From: Streptomyces finlayi
GTDB lineage: Bacteria > Actinomycetota > Actinomycetes > Streptomycetales > Streptomycetaceae
Length of the DNA: 64,000 bases
Assembly: GCF_014216315.1 (NCBI RefSeq)
Contig: NZ_CP045702.1
Location: 4,464,001 to 4,528,000 of the forward strand
Direction: 5' to 3'
Position numbers and translations under genes: made by a program. Under the pieces are notes generated by a model. The model was not told the origin of the DNA. It ran no database searches and saw only the letters and a list, made by a program, of their open reading frames with translations. Positions 1 to 8,819 of this stretch are shown here, one piece after another. Within the stretch, counting starts at the first letter, position 1. Each line of letters starts with the position of its first letter.

Positions 1-575
1 TGGGCCTGATGCTCGTCACCACGGTCCTGCTGGACCTGGGCATCGCGACCACGACGCTGTACACGGACAGCGACCAGCTGGTTCCGGCGCTGGACTCCGT
101 CTGGCTGTGGATCCACGTCTCCACCGCGATCATCTGCGGCGCCGTGTTCTACCTCGGTGCGGTGGGCACGCTGCTCTACCTGTTCCGCGACAGCTACGAG
201 AGCAAGCTCGCGAACGGCGGGTCGCCGGGGGCGTTCGCCCGGTCGGTGCTGGAGCGGCTGCCGTCGGCGTCGAGCCTGGACAAATTCTCGTACCGCATCA
301 ACGCGGCCGTCTTCCCGCTGTGGACGTTCACGATCATCGCGGGGGCGATCTGGGCGGGCGACGCGTGGGGACGGTACTGGGGCTGGGACCCCAAGGAGGT
401 CTGGTCCTTCATCACATGGGTCGCTTACGCGTGCTATCTGCACGCGCGGGCTACCGCGGGGTGGAAGGGGCGGAAGGCCGCGTACCTGGCGCTCATCGCG
501 TTCGGTTGCTGGCTGTTCAACTACTACGGCGTGAACATCTTCGTCACCGGTATGCACTCGTACGCGGGCGTGTAG
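1..575 (+). CDS. ccsB: Cytochrome c biogenesis protein CcsB/ResC type, 3' part
   Basis: The reading frame is open from the window edge, so the N-terminus lies outside. The visible ~191 residues hold several membrane helices and the tryptophan-rich haem-handling motif WGRYWGWDPKEVW, followed by a late histidine in GMHSYAGV. That motif is characteristic of the CcsA/CcsB/ResC family, which with ResB moves haem across the membrane and attaches it to apocytochrome c (system II). The protein is an integral membrane protein; the partner ResB would be expected upstream, outside the window. Family assignment is firm from the WWD-like motif; the exact symbol is inferred. Confidence 0.9.
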   Translation, partial: GLMLVTTVLLDLGIATTTLYTDSDQLVPALDSVWLWIHVSTAIICGAVFYLGAVGTLLYLFRDSYESKLANGGSPGAFARSVLERLPSASSLDKFSYRINAAVFPLWTFTIIAGAIWAGDAWGRYWGWDPKEVWSFITWVAYACYLHARATAGWKGRKAAYLALIAFGCWLFNYYGVNIFVTGMHSYAGV

Positions 576-619
576 CGGGGGTGGTGACCGGGGTCGTCCG
601 GTGGCCGCTTTTTTGTCCG

Positions 620-705
620 CAATCACCGGACGGGCTTGAAACGCCGGTCTGGGCCGGGTTCCTCGGGTGGGGCAGAGGACGCCCTCAATCGCCGGGCGGG
701 GTGGA
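620..705. repeat. Two Streptomyces-type dispersed intergenic repeat units
   Basis: Two related 20-mers, CAATCACCGGACGGGCTTGA (620-639) and CAATCGCCGGGCGGGGTGGA (686-705), lie in the gap after ccsB. Sequences of this kind (CAATCGCCGGACGGGCT-like) are common REP-like intergenic repeats in Streptomyces; that recognition is from general knowledge and was not searched. Confidence 0.4.
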
Positions 706-777
706 AACCGGCCGGGGACGGATGTGACGGGTCGGGTCGGTCGTGCCGGACCTGTTCAGGTGCGGCACCCTGGACGT

Positions 778-1221
778 ATGAGTGCTATCGAGCGTGGTTT
801 CGGTGAGACGCGCGACGACGGTACGCAGGTGCTGAGATTCACCGTGCGGCTGCCCCATCCCGTTCCGCGGGTGTGGGCGGCCGTTGCCGGTTCCGAAGGG
901 CTGGGGAGCTGGCTCGCCGTCGCCGATCCCTTCGAGCCTCGGATCGGTGGGGCGGTCACCCTGCGGGGACCGGACAGCGAGCGGGACGGGGCGGTCGGCG
1001 ATGCCTCCGGGACCGTCACCGCCTGGGACGTCGAGCGCGTCGCCGAGTACACCTTCGAGCCGCCGCACGGCCGTATCCGCTTCCATCTCGAACCGCCGCG
1101 CGGGGACCACGTCGTACTCCGCTTCACCCACGAGTTCCACGGTGACGACGCCCGGCGCGCGGAGCGGCTCGACGTCTGGCACGCGCGTTTCGAGCGGCTC
1201 GCCGCCTCGCTCGACGGCTAG
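778..1221 (+). CDS. SRPBCC (START/Bet v1-like) domain protein
   Basis: A 147-residue protein starting MSAIERGFGETRDDG. The ATG at 778 is preferred to upstream in-frame starts because the earlier region is intergenic repeat. The pattern PVPRVWAAVAGSEGLGSWL and the later VVLRFTHEFHG resemble the activator of Hsp90 ATPase-like/SRPBCC fold, which binds hydrophobic ligands in a cavity; no specific ligand can be named. No clear Shine-Dalgarno is seen, so a leaderless or weakly translated mRNA is possible. Its TAG stop codon consists of the TA target bases of the adjacent MITE plus the first G of the element, so the 3' end was redefined by the insertion, apparently without changing the protein. Confidence 0.75.
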   Translation: MSAIERGFGETRDDGTQVLRFTVRLPHPVPRVWAAVAGSEGLGSWLAVADPFEPRIGGAVTLRGPDSERDGAVGDASGTVTAWDVERVAEYTFEPPHGRIRFHLEPPRGDHVVLRFTHEFHGDDARRAERLDVWHARFERLAASLDG

Positions 1222-1382
1222 GTCCTGTCTGGAGTTCCAGCGCGGGAGAAGGAGCGGCGTCCGGTGCCGTCGAATCCAAGGCGGAGGAGGGAGCGATGGC
1301 GGAGCCCTCGCGACTGACGACAACGCCGGAGGCGGCGGTGCCGGACGCCGCGACGCCGCGGGGGAACTCCAGACAGGACCTA
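1219..1382 (+). mobile_element. 160-bp MITE, copy 1
   Basis: The core at 1221-1380 begins GGTCCTGTCTGGAGTTCC and ends with its exact inverted complement (18-bp terminal inverted repeats), flanked by TA on both sides (1219-1220 and 1381-1382), consistent with a 2-bp target duplication. There is no transposase gene inside. The same 160-bp sequence occurs in inverted orientation at 28424-28583 (identical as read) and 43048-43207 (one base different). It lies exactly between two convergent genes and contributes the TAG stops of both. The likely mobiliser is an IS630- or IS5-like transposase elsewhere in the genome; this is inferred from the TA duplication. Confidence 0.9.
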
Positions 1383-2948
1383 ACGGCCCGACGGCGGCAG
1401 GCAGCGGCGGTCCGGGGCACGGCCCTCCGGCCAGGCGATCTCCACGAAGCGCTGCACGCCCTCCTCCGTCAGCTCGACCACCGGAACCGCCTTGTTGTAC
1501 GGGTTCCCGTGGTTGTCCAGGCAGATCCAGCCACTGGCCCCCGCCACCTTCAGCGAGGACTTCACCTGCGGCCACTGGTTGCCCACATCCGTCTTCGTGG
1601 GCAGGCGCTCGCCGTCCGGGGTCGCCTGGCGGATGCCGTGCACGGCCGTCGCCATCGCGTCGTACGCGACGATCACCTGGCCGTCCGTCAGCGTGGCCCG
1701 GCCCGTCGGACCGATCGGGCCGACCGGCTTCTTCGCCACCCGCGCCAGCAGTTCCTGGAAGGCCCGGAAGTCCTGTGCCGAGCCGCCCGTCTCCGGGACC
1801 GGGGCTCCTTTCCTGGGGACCCAGGCGTCCGGATGGGCCAGTGAGGCGTAGCGGACGGTCACCTTCCGGGCGAGTGCGCCCCGGTCCAGCTTCTCGTCCC
1901 CGCCGAGGTACGAGCCCTCGTCGCCGGTGAGCACCGTGAACGCCCGGTTCTGGCAGCCGCGCCGCCCCAGCTCGTTGATGAACTGCCGCAGCTGGGTGTG
2001 GCGGCCGGCGAAGAACACCGTCTCCGCGTCCGTGTCGCAGATCAGATGCGTGATCTGCTTGAACGTGTTGGACGTGGTGCCCTCGTCCGTCGCGTCCGGC
2101 GGCGAGGTGAACAACTGCGGCTCGTACTTCGTGCCCTTCACCAGCGCTGTGAACGCGGCCTTCAGCGTGTCCGTGTAGTGGTCCCCGGTACGCGTGTCCT
2201 CGACCAGCAGCGCCTTGTCCGCCTCCACCCTGCCGAACTGCGCAAGCGCCCGCGCCTCGTCCCGGTTGGTGGGCGAGACCCGCGCCAGCCCCGGGAACGG
2301 GTCCCCGCCCGGCGCGTTGGCGATGTCGTCGGCCGTGATCGTCGTACCGACGACCGCGATCCGCTCCTTCGTCAGCGCCCGCACCGCGAGCTTCACCTCG
2401 GAGCTGCTGGTGGCGACCCCCGACACGGCACGCAGATGGTCCGGCGCGTCCGTCATCGTCTTCAGCCGCTCGACCACCGGCTTCCAGAAGACGTTGTTCC
2501 TGCCGGTGTTGGCGAGCACCAGCCGGATCTTCGGCACCTGGGCGTTCGACAGATGATTGGCCCGGTACTGCTCCGCGAACGCACCCTGCAGCTCGCGCCG
2601 CATCTTCGTCCCCATGGACGGATCGGGGGAGGTCAGGGGCAGGAGGAGGGCGACCGTGGCGTACTCGCCCGCCTTCAGGGTCCTGTTCTCCCGGCCGATC
2701 GCCTCGGCGACCTCCGTGAGGTTCTTCATCCCGAAGTCGTAGCCCGCGCCGGACACCCCGACGCACTCGTCGCTGCCCGCCGGGCGCGCCACCCCCGGCA
2801 CACAGCTCCGGTCCTGCGGTGTGGTCACCCGGTCCACGCCGTACCAGCCGGCCCCCGTCACGAGCGCGCCCACGACGACGCTCGTGACGATCTTCTGCCG
2901 GGTCGTGTACCAGACGCGATAACGCAGCGGATTACGCATCCGAGCCAC
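1380..2948 (-). CDS. Membrane-anchored type I periplasmic-binding-like protein
   Basis: A 522-residue protein with a short basic N-terminus, one membrane segment at about residues 17-38 (KIVTSVVVGALVTGAGW), then an extracytoplasmic domain resembling type I solute-binding proteins such as branched-chain amino acid receptors (VALLLPLTSPD, AVSGVATSSSEVKLA, IAVVGTTITADDI, a late VIVAYDAMATAV). No lipobox is seen, so it is probably anchored by its N-terminal helix. Its start overlaps the end of the upstream P-loop ATPase gene by 17 bp, so the two are translationally coupled and probably work together. No ABC permease is present, which argues for a sensory or signalling role rather than transport. 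The stop codon is formed by MITE copy 1. Confidence 0.7.
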   Translation of the reverse strand: MARMRNPLRYRVWYTTRQKIVTSVVVGALVTGAGWYGVDRVTTPQDRSCVPGVARPAGSDECVGVSGAGYDFGMKNLTEVAEAIGRENRTLKAGEYATVALLLPLTSPDPSMGTKMRRELQGAFAEQYRANHLSNAQVPKIRLVLANTGRNNVFWKPVVERLKTMTDAPDHLRAVSGVATSSSEVKLAVRALTKERIAVVGTTITADDIANAPGGDPFPGLARVSPTNRDEARALAQFGRVEADKALLVEDTRTGDHYTDTLKAAFTALVKGTKYEPQLFTSPPDATDEGTTSNTFKQITHLICDTDAETVFFAGRHTQLRQFINELGRRGCQNRAFTVLTGDEGSYLGGDEKLDRGALARKVTVRYASLAHPDAWVPRKGAPVPETGGSAQDFRAFQELLARVAKKPVGPIGPTGRATLTDGQVIVAYDAMATAVHGIRQATPDGERLPTKTDVGNQWPQVKSSLKVAGASGWICLDNHGNPYNKAVPVVELTEEGVQRFVEIAWPEGRAPDRRCLPPSGR

Positions 2949-5061
2949 CGTCCTCCTGTCGGTCCCGCCGGTCCGGTGCCCCGTCCGGCGTGGTCCCCGG
3001 TGGCATGGACAGCGCTCGCCATGCCCTGATGTCCCGCGGCCAGTGCGTCGCCGCGTCCCACAGCACCGCGTTGCCCGTCAGATGTCTGCCGGACAACTGC
3101 CTCAGCTCGTGCGCCATCCTGTCGGTCACCTCGTCGTCCGGCAGGGCCAGCGGATCGGACAGCAGCCATACGCCGTGCAGCAGCCGCCGCATCCGCAGCT
3201 GGAGCTCCGCCGCCTCCTCGTCGAGCCCGGCGAGGCCCGTCCGCTCCTCCGGCAGCGGCCCCGCGGCCACGTCCTGGCCGAGCGCCACCGCCCGCCGCGG
3301 ATCGGGGCCGTGTGCCCCGCGCTCACGCGGATACGGCGCCGAGGCGATCAGCCGCAGCTCGCCCAGCCAGCCCAGCACGTCGGGACGTGGGAACCGCACC
3401 CGCAGATGAGTCACGCACGCCGCCTCCCGGCCCAGCAGCAGTTCCTCGTGCAGCCGGTGCGGGGCGCTCGCCGCACTCCCCGCCTGGTACACCTCGCGCA
3501 GCGACTCGTGGACCGCGCGCCACACCGCGTACCGCGGATGGTCGCCGTCCTGGAAGCGCAGCCGGTGCAGCAGCAGCGACCGGAGCAACGGGTCGGCCAC
3601 GAAGTGGTCGGGGCCCACCTGCCAGTCCTCCGCGCGCAGCACGTCCCGCACCCGCAAGGCCACGTCGCCGTCCAGGGACTCGCCGCGCAGCCGGAGCCTG
3701 GCCAGCAGCCTGGCGGACTCCTCGCCGTGCGCGGCGGCCAGCACACTCAGGACGTCCAGGCGCCGACCCGGCAGCAGTCTCCCCAGCAGCTCGTCGGCCA
3801 GCCGTACCGGCTCCCGGTCCTCGCGGACCCGCACCGTGCGGTCCAGCAGCGCGCCCGGCACCAGCGAACCCGGCCGGTCCGCCTCGCCGGCCGCCTGCGC
3901 GAACAGCGCCACCCCCAGCGGCCGGCCCCCCGTCAGCCGGTGCACCCCGCGAGCCAGACCGGCCGGCGTACGGGCCTCCGGGTCGTGGCGCTCCAACGCC
4001 GCCTGGGCGTGCGCGGCGCTCAGCGGGGTGAGGCCCACCGCGAGAATCCCCGAGGTCACCTCCGTACCGCGCGTCCAGTGCGAGGCGTGCGCGACCTCGG
4101 GCAGCCGGTGGTGCACGGCGTGCCGCAGCCCCTCGTGGTCACGCGAGCGGGAAGCGGCGAGGAAGACGATCTGGTCGCGGCGGCCCGAGGCGCGCGCCCG
4201 CAGCACCGGCTCGACGAGCTGCCGGCCGAGCGCGTTGTGCGCGTTGTCCAGGAGGATCACCGGGCGGCCCCGGCGCATGCCCAGCGCCGTACCCCGGTAG
4301 GCGCGGTACAGATCCTCGACCAGCGCTCCGACGAGGTGGTCCTCGGCCCGTCTGCGCAGGTCACCGCCCCGCTCGAAGTCGACCGCGAGCTGCCGCAGCC
4401 CGACCCGTCCGTCACCTCCGGCGTGCGGATAGGCGCCGTACCAGTCGACGGTGCGGCGCTGGAACCGGCTGAACGTCTCTTCCAGCACCGATTCTACGGT
4501 CGCCTCGGCGATCAGCCCGGCCAGCGGCGCCACCGCGTCGAAGGCCGTCGCCGCCAGCTTCGTCAGCACCTTGGTGACCCAGCCCTGCGCCGCGCCCGGC
4601 CGGGAGTCCACGGTAGCGAGCACCGGCCCGAGCGACTGGAGGTCACGCTGCGCCTGCGTCTCGTCCTCACGGCTCCACGCGATGGACGCCACCGCCACGA
4701 GACCCAGGCTGAGCCGGGGGAACTGCACCGGCTTCGCCGCACGCACCTTCGGTGTCAGCTGGACGGCCAGCTCGGGCAGCGCCCCGGTGACCGGTGTCCA
4801 GCCCGGCCCGGGGTCCTGAGGCGGCGCGACCGCCTCGCAGTCGATCAGGGCGACGGGGGTGATCTCGCGGTACACATGGCGCAACTGCTTGAGCGTCGCG
4901 GTCTTGCCCATGCCGCGCCCGCCGGTCAGTACGACCACCGGCGGATCGTCACGGTGCTCGTACGAGGTCTTGGCCGAGCCGTACGGCGTGAGACCCGTCA
5001 GACGTGCGGCCAGGCCGTCGTTGCCGAAAATCGCCTCGCGTCCGTACAGTTCTCTGTCCAC
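2932..5061 (-). CDS. P-loop ATPase, STAND/NACHT-like, coupled to a PBP-like protein
   Basis: A 709-residue protein. Walker A is GGRGMGKTATLKQ near residue 48, and a Walker B-like stretch RPVILLDNAHNALG lies near residue 268. It begins MDRELYGREAIFG, which resembles the N-terminal start of ATP-binding domains in signal-transduction ATPases. The C-terminal half is helical and Leu/Arg-rich with no recognisable enzyme domain. The gene precedes, and overlaps by 17 bp, the membrane-anchored ligand-binding protein gene. A receptor-controlled NTPase switch is a reasonable inference but the function is unknown. It is preceded by ~180 bp of non-coding sequence before the next gene. Confidence 0.6.
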   Translation of the reverse strand: MDRELYGREAIFGNDGLAARLTGLTPYGSAKTSYEHRDDPPVVVLTGGRGMGKTATLKQLRHVYREITPVALIDCEAVAPPQDPGPGWTPVTGALPELAVQLTPKVRAAKPVQFPRLSLGLVAVASIAWSREDETQAQRDLQSLGPVLATVDSRPGAAQGWVTKVLTKLAATAFDAVAPLAGLIAEATVESVLEETFSRFQRRTVDWYGAYPHAGGDGRVGLRQLAVDFERGGDLRRRAEDHLVGALVEDLYRAYRGTALGMRRGRPVILLDNAHNALGRQLVEPVLRARASGRRDQIVFLAASRSRDHEGLRHAVHHRLPEVAHASHWTRGTEVTSGILAVGLTPLSAAHAQAALERHDPEARTPAGLARGVHRLTGGRPLGVALFAQAAGEADRPGSLVPGALLDRTVRVREDREPVRLADELLGRLLPGRRLDVLSVLAAAHGEESARLLARLRLRGESLDGDVALRVRDVLRAEDWQVGPDHFVADPLLRSLLLHRLRFQDGDHPRYAVWRAVHESLREVYQAGSAASAPHRLHEELLLGREAACVTHLRVRFPRPDVLGWLGELRLIASAPYPRERGAHGPDPRRAVALGQDVAAGPLPEERTGLAGLDEEAAELQLRMRRLLHGVWLLSDPLALPDDEVTDRMAHELRQLSGRHLTGNAVLWDAATHWPRDIRAWRALSMPPGTTPDGAPDRRDRQEDGGSDA

Positions 5062-5240
5062 CGCACCCCCAGTGTCGCCACCCCGTACGACCTGTCACAG
5101 CGTCAACACCAGCGTAGTGGCGGGGCGTTGGGGGCGGGGGAGGATTTTCGAACGACTGAACCCAATCGTGACCGGCCGTTCCCGGCCGTGCCCTGGCCGC
5201 TCGCACCCGGCCACTGGGGCCCGCGCCCGGCCGCCAGGGC

Positions 5241-5648
5241 TCAGCCCTTCGGCGGCGCCGGGTCCCCGGGCGTTCCGCCCTCGCCGTCCTGCCGCTTGAG
5301 CTCTTCCTCGCGGCGGCGCAGGTCCGCCTCCCAGTCCTTGAGGACGGACTCGTCCTTCTCGTTCTCGTCCCTGAGCGACTTCAGGAAGTCGGGGTTGTCG
5401 TCGGGCGCCACCCACTTCTGGCGGTGGGCGCGGTGCCATTCCGAAGGCGTACCGCCTCCGGCGGGAGCCGTGCGCAGCTTTCCCGCGGCGAGCCACACGA
5501 TCGGGCCCACGATCCAGAACAGCAGGATGATGAAGACCCAGGCCACCTTCGGAAGGTGCTTGGTCTCGTCCTCCGGGGTGTTCAGACAGTCGATGAACGC
5601 GTAGATCGTCAGTGCCAGCGGCAGGAGGTAGATCAAGGCCCTGAGCAT
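5241..5648 (-). CDS. PLDc_N-domain small membrane protein
   Basis: A 135-residue protein with two membrane segments in the first ~55 residues (LIYLLPLALTIYAFIDCL and VAWVFIILLFWIVGPIVWL) separated by a short polar loop. This matches the phospholipase D N-terminal (PLDc_N) membrane module, which occurs alone in many actinobacteria. The C-terminal ~75 residues are charged, probably cytosolic and coiled (DENEKDESVLKDWEADLRRREEEL). It is divergent from the mqnL-like gene across a ~90-bp gap. The role is unknown; no catalytic HKD motif is present. Confidence 0.75.
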   Translation of the reverse strand: MLRALIYLLPLALTIYAFIDCLNTPEDETKHLPKVAWVFIILLFWIVGPIVWLAAGKLRTAPAGGGTPSEWHRAHRQKWVAPDDNPDFLKSLRDENEKDESVLKDWEADLRRREEELKRQDGEGGTPGDPAPPKG

Positions 5649-5738
5649 GGTGGAAGGGTCCCCCGAGGAGAGGTGAGGGGGCGCGGTGTCCCGCCCCGGT
5701 GACGGGCCAAGGGTAGCGGGTGGCCGATACTGGGGAGC

Positions 5739-7196
5739 ATGGCTTACGACGATCTTCGCTCCCTGCTCCGGGCTCTGGAGCGCGAGGGCGATCTCAAGCG
5801 CATCAAGGCCGAGGTCGACCCCCACCTGGAGGTCGGCGAGATCGTCGACCGGGTGAACAAGGCGGGCGGGCCGGCCCTGCTCTTCGAGAACGTCAAGGGG
5901 GCGACCATGCCCCTGGCCATGAACGTCTTCGGGACGGACCGGCGGCTCCTGAAGGCGCTCGGGCTGACGTCGTACGCCGAGATCAGCGACAAGATCGGCG
6001 GGCTGCTCAAGCCTGAACTGCCGCACGGTTTCGTCGGGGTCCGCGAGGCGTTCGGGAAGCTCGGCTCGATGGTGCACGTGCCGCCGAAGAAGGTGAAGTC
6101 CGAGCAGGCCCCCGTCCAGGAGGTCGTCCTCACCGGCGACGACGTGGACCTGGAGCAGCTGCCCGCGCTCTTCACCTGGCCGAAGGACGGCGGTTCGTTC
6201 TTCAACCTGGGGCTCACGCACACCAAGCACCCCGAGACCGGTATCCGGAATCTGGGGCTCTACCGCCTCCAGCGCCATGACAAGCGCACCATCGGTATGC
6301 ACTGGCAGATCCACAAGGACAGCCACAACCACTACCAGGTCGCAGCGAAGCGCGGTGAGCGGCTGCCCGTCGCCATCGCGTTCGGGGCGCCGCCCGCCGT
6401 GACGTACGCCTCCACCGCGCCGCTGCCCGGCGACATCGACGAGTACCTCTTCGCCGGCTTCATCCAGGGCAAGCGGATCGAGATGGTCGACTGCAAGACC
6501 GTGCCGCTCCAGGTCCCGGCGAACGCCGAGGTCGTCATCGAGGGGTGGCTGGAGCCGGGGGAGATGCTGCCGGAGGGGCCGTTCGGTGACCACACCGGCT
6601 TCTACACGCCGCAGGAACCGTTCCCCGCGCTGACGATCGACTGCGTGACCATGCGGAAGCGCCCGCTGATCCAGTCGATCGTGGTGGGCCGGCCGCCGAC
6701 CGAGGACGGGCCGCTGGGCCGGGCCACGGAGCGGTTCTTCCTTCCGCTCCTGAAGATCATCGTGCCGGACATCGTGGACTACCACCTGCCCGAGGCGGGC
6801 GGTTTCCACAACTGCGCGATCGTCTCGATCGACAAGAAGTACCCGAAGCACGCGCAGAAGGTCATGAGTGCCGTCTGGGGCGCGCACATGATGTCGCTGA
6901 CCAAACTGATCGTGATCGTGGACTCCGACTGCGATGTCCACGACCTCCACGAGGTGGCCTGGCGGGCGCTCGGCAACACCGACTACGCACGGGACCTGAC
7001 CGTCGCCGAGGGCCCGGTCGATCACCTCGACCACGCCTCCTACCAGCAGTTCTGGGGCGGCAAGGCGGGTATCGACGCGACGAGGAAGTGGCCCGGGGAG
7101 GGCTACACCCGGGATGGCGGCTGGCCCGAGATGGTCGAGTCCGACCCGGGGACGGCCGCGAAGGTCGACCGCCGCTGGAAGGAGTACGGCCTGTGA
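5739..7196 (+). CDS. mqnL: UbiD-family menaquinone biosynthesis decarboxylase (MqnL type)
   Basis: A 485-residue UbiD-family decarboxylase. It contains the typical UbiD stretches ENVKGATMPLAMNVFG, IRNLGLYRLQRHDK, MHWQIHKDSHNHY and the glutamate-rich active-site motif EGPFGDHTGFY. UbiD enzymes use prenylated FMN made by UbiX; in the futalosine pathway the UbiD/UbiX homologues (MqnL, MqnM) together with the prenyltransferase MqnP carry out steps after dihydroxynaphthoate formation. The neighbours are exactly a UbiA prenyltransferase (overlapping by GTGA) and a UbiX homologue, so the pathway assignment is strong. The protein is cytoplasmic. Confidence 0.9.
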   Translation: MAYDDLRSLLRALEREGDLKRIKAEVDPHLEVGEIVDRVNKAGGPALLFENVKGATMPLAMNVFGTDRRLLKALGLTSYAEISDKIGGLLKPELPHGFVGVREAFGKLGSMVHVPPKKVKSEQAPVQEVVLTGDDVDLEQLPALFTWPKDGGSFFNLGLTHTKHPETGIRNLGLYRLQRHDKRTIGMHWQIHKDSHNHYQVAAKRGERLPVAIAFGAPPAVTYASTAPLPGDIDEYLFAGFIQGKRIEMVDCKTVPLQVPANAEVVIEGWLEPGEMLPEGPFGDHTGFYTPQEPFPALTIDCVTMRKRPLIQSIVVGRPPTEDGPLGRATERFFLPLLKIIVPDIVDYHLPEAGGFHNCAIVSIDKKYPKHAQKVMSAVWGAHMMSLTKLIVIVDSDCDVHDLHEVAWRALGNTDYARDLTVAEGPVDHLDHASYQQFWGGKAGIDATRKWPGEGYTRDGGWPEMVESDPGTAAKVDRRWKEYGL

Positions 7197-8095
7197 GCGC
7201 CGCGGCCGCCTCGCTGCCCCGGCCCGGCAGGACGAAGGCGTTCCTCCGGCTCGTGATGATCGAGCACTCGGTCTTCGCACTGCCCTTCGCGTACATCGCC
7301 GCGCTGACCGCGATGTTCCAGCTGGACGAGAACATCCACTGGGGCACACTGCTGCTCGTCACGCTCGCGATGGTCGGGCTGCGTACGTTCGCGATGGCCG
7401 CCAACCGGATCATCGACCGGGAGATCGACGCCCGCAATCCCCGTACCGCGAGCCGTGAGCTGGTCACCGGCGCGGTGTCGGTGAAGTCGGCGTGGACCGG
7501 GGCCCTCGTGGCGCTCGCCGTGTTCCTCGGTGCGGCGGCCCTGCTGAACCCGCTCTGTCTGATGCTGGCGCCGCTCGCCGTGGTGCCGATGGTCGTCTAT
7601 CCGTACGGCAAGCGGTTCACGGACTTCCCGCACGCCATCCTGGGTCTCGCCCAGGCCATGGGGCCGATCGGCGCCTGGATCGCGGTGACGGGCAGCTGGT
7701 CGTGGGACGCGGTGATCCTGGGGCTGGCCGTCGGGATCTGGATCGGCGGATTCGATCTGATCTTCGCGTGCCAGGACGTGCAGGCGGACCGCGCGCACGG
7801 GGTGCGTTCGTTCCCCGCGCGCTTCGGGATTCCGGCGGCGCTGTGGGGCGCGCGGGTCTGCCACGTGGTGACGACCGGGATGCTGGTCTGGTTCGGCCTC
7901 GCGACGGGGGCGGGGCTGCTCTACTGGATCGGCATGGTGATCGTCGCCGTGGCCTTCGTGTACGAGCACCGGGTGGTGCGTCCGCACGATCTGTCCCGGC
8001 TCAACCGTGCGTTCTTCTCGGTGAACGGGTTCATCGGCATGGCGCTGTTCGCCTGCGCGCTGCTGGATCTGCTGGTGCGCGGCCTCACGCCGTGA
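7193..8095 (+). CDS. mqnP: UbiA-family menaquinone prenyltransferase (MqnP type)
   Basis: The start GTG at 7193 overlaps the stop of the upstream decarboxylase (GTGA), giving a 300-residue protein beginning MSAAAASLPRPG; the longer upstream frame is just read-through. It is polytopic (about eight or nine helices) and carries the first prenyl-diphosphate/Mg binding motif NRIIDREID and a second Asp-rich stretch around DLIFACQDVQADR, both diagnostic of the UbiA/MenA superfamily. In the futalosine route it attaches the polyprenyl tail to the naphthoate-derived ring at the membrane. The 3' end overlaps the convergent rhomboid gene by 11 bp. Confidence 0.9.
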   Translation: MSAAAASLPRPGRTKAFLRLVMIEHSVFALPFAYIAALTAMFQLDENIHWGTLLLVTLAMVGLRTFAMAANRIIDREIDARNPRTASRELVTGAVSVKSAWTGALVALAVFLGAAALLNPLCLMLAPLAVVPMVVYPYGKRFTDFPHAILGLAQAMGPIGAWIAVTGSWSWDAVILGLAVGIWIGGFDLIFACQDVQADRAHGVRSFPARFGIPAALWGARVCHVVTTGMLVWFGLATGAGLLYWIGMVIVAVAFVYEHRVVRPHDLSRLNRAFFSVNGFIGMALFACALLDLLVRGLTP

Positions 8096-8696
8096 CGGTG
8101 GTGGCGGGATCGCGGGGGCGGCGGAAGACGAAGGCCGCCGCCACCCCGCCGGTCAGCCCGAAGAGGTGGCCCTGCCAGCTGATGCCCGATTCGGTCGGCA
8201 GGACGCCCCAGAGGATCGAGCCGTAGACCGCGGCGATGATCACACCGGTCACGATGTCGAGCGGGCGCCGGTCCACGAAGCCGCGGACCAGCAGATAGCC
8301 GAAGAGGCCGAAGACCACACCGGACGCACCGAGTGTGACGGTGTGGGAGGGGGCGGTCAGCCAGACGCCCAGGCCGCCGGTCACGATGACGGTGAGGACG
8401 ACGGCGGCGAACCGGCGCAGTCCGGCGAGCGCCGCGATGAAGCCGAGGACCAGCAGCGGGACGCTGTTGGACGCCACGTGGTTCCAGCCGCTGTGCAGGA
8501 ACGCGGACGGCACGACGTCGAGCAGTTCGGACGGCTCGCGCGGGCTGATCCCGTAGGTGTCGAGTGAGTGGCCCGTCGCCGTGTCGACGCCTTCCAGCGC
8601 CCACAGCAGGGCGACCCAGCCCAGCATGAGGACGCCGGCCGCGACGGCCCGTGGGCCGGTGCCCGTGCCGGTGGCGGAGTTACGGATGCCGGTCAT
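8085..8696 (-). CDS. Rhomboid-family intramembrane serine protease
   Basis: A 203-residue polytopic membrane protein. The catalytic serine motif GASGVVFG and the catalytic histidine in WQGHLFGL are both present, and HSGWNHVASN in loop 1/TM2 matches the rhomboid H..N motif. The start ATG at 8696 gives MTGIRNSATG; the longer upstream frame is antisense to the UbiX gene and is not needed. It should cleave single-pass substrates within the membrane; substrates are unknown. It is divergent from the ubiX-like gene and convergent with mqnP, so probably it is not part of the menaquinone pathway. Confidence 0.88.
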   Translation of the reverse strand: MTGIRNSATGTGTGPRAVAAGVLMLGWVALLWALEGVDTATGHSLDTYGISPREPSELLDVVPSAFLHSGWNHVASNSVPLLVLGFIAALAGLRRFAAVVLTVIVTGGLGVWLTAPSHTVTLGASGVVFGLFGYLLVRGFVDRRPLDIVTGVIIAAVYGSILWGVLPTESGISWQGHLFGLTGGVAAAFVFRRPRDPATTVTA

Positions 8697-8819
8697 GGCT
8701 CCCCCTTGTCCTGGGCCCGCGGGGTCCTGGCCCTCATCTGTCGGAACGCCCCGGGGCCCTGGCTCGGTTCCTGATGCGGGGTGGCGGATAGGCTCATGGT
8801 TGTGAAATCCGGGACTTCG

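Noticed and set aside
884..1930. 348-codon plus-strand frame running through MITE copy 1
   Set aside because: Reads across two unrelated genes and the MITE with no homology; open only because of high GC.
685..2766. Long open frame on the minus strand spanning the SRPBCC gene and the MITE
   Set aside because: Its coding part is antisense to the SRPBCC gene and out of frame with the PBP-like protein; codon pattern is a GC-rich shadow.
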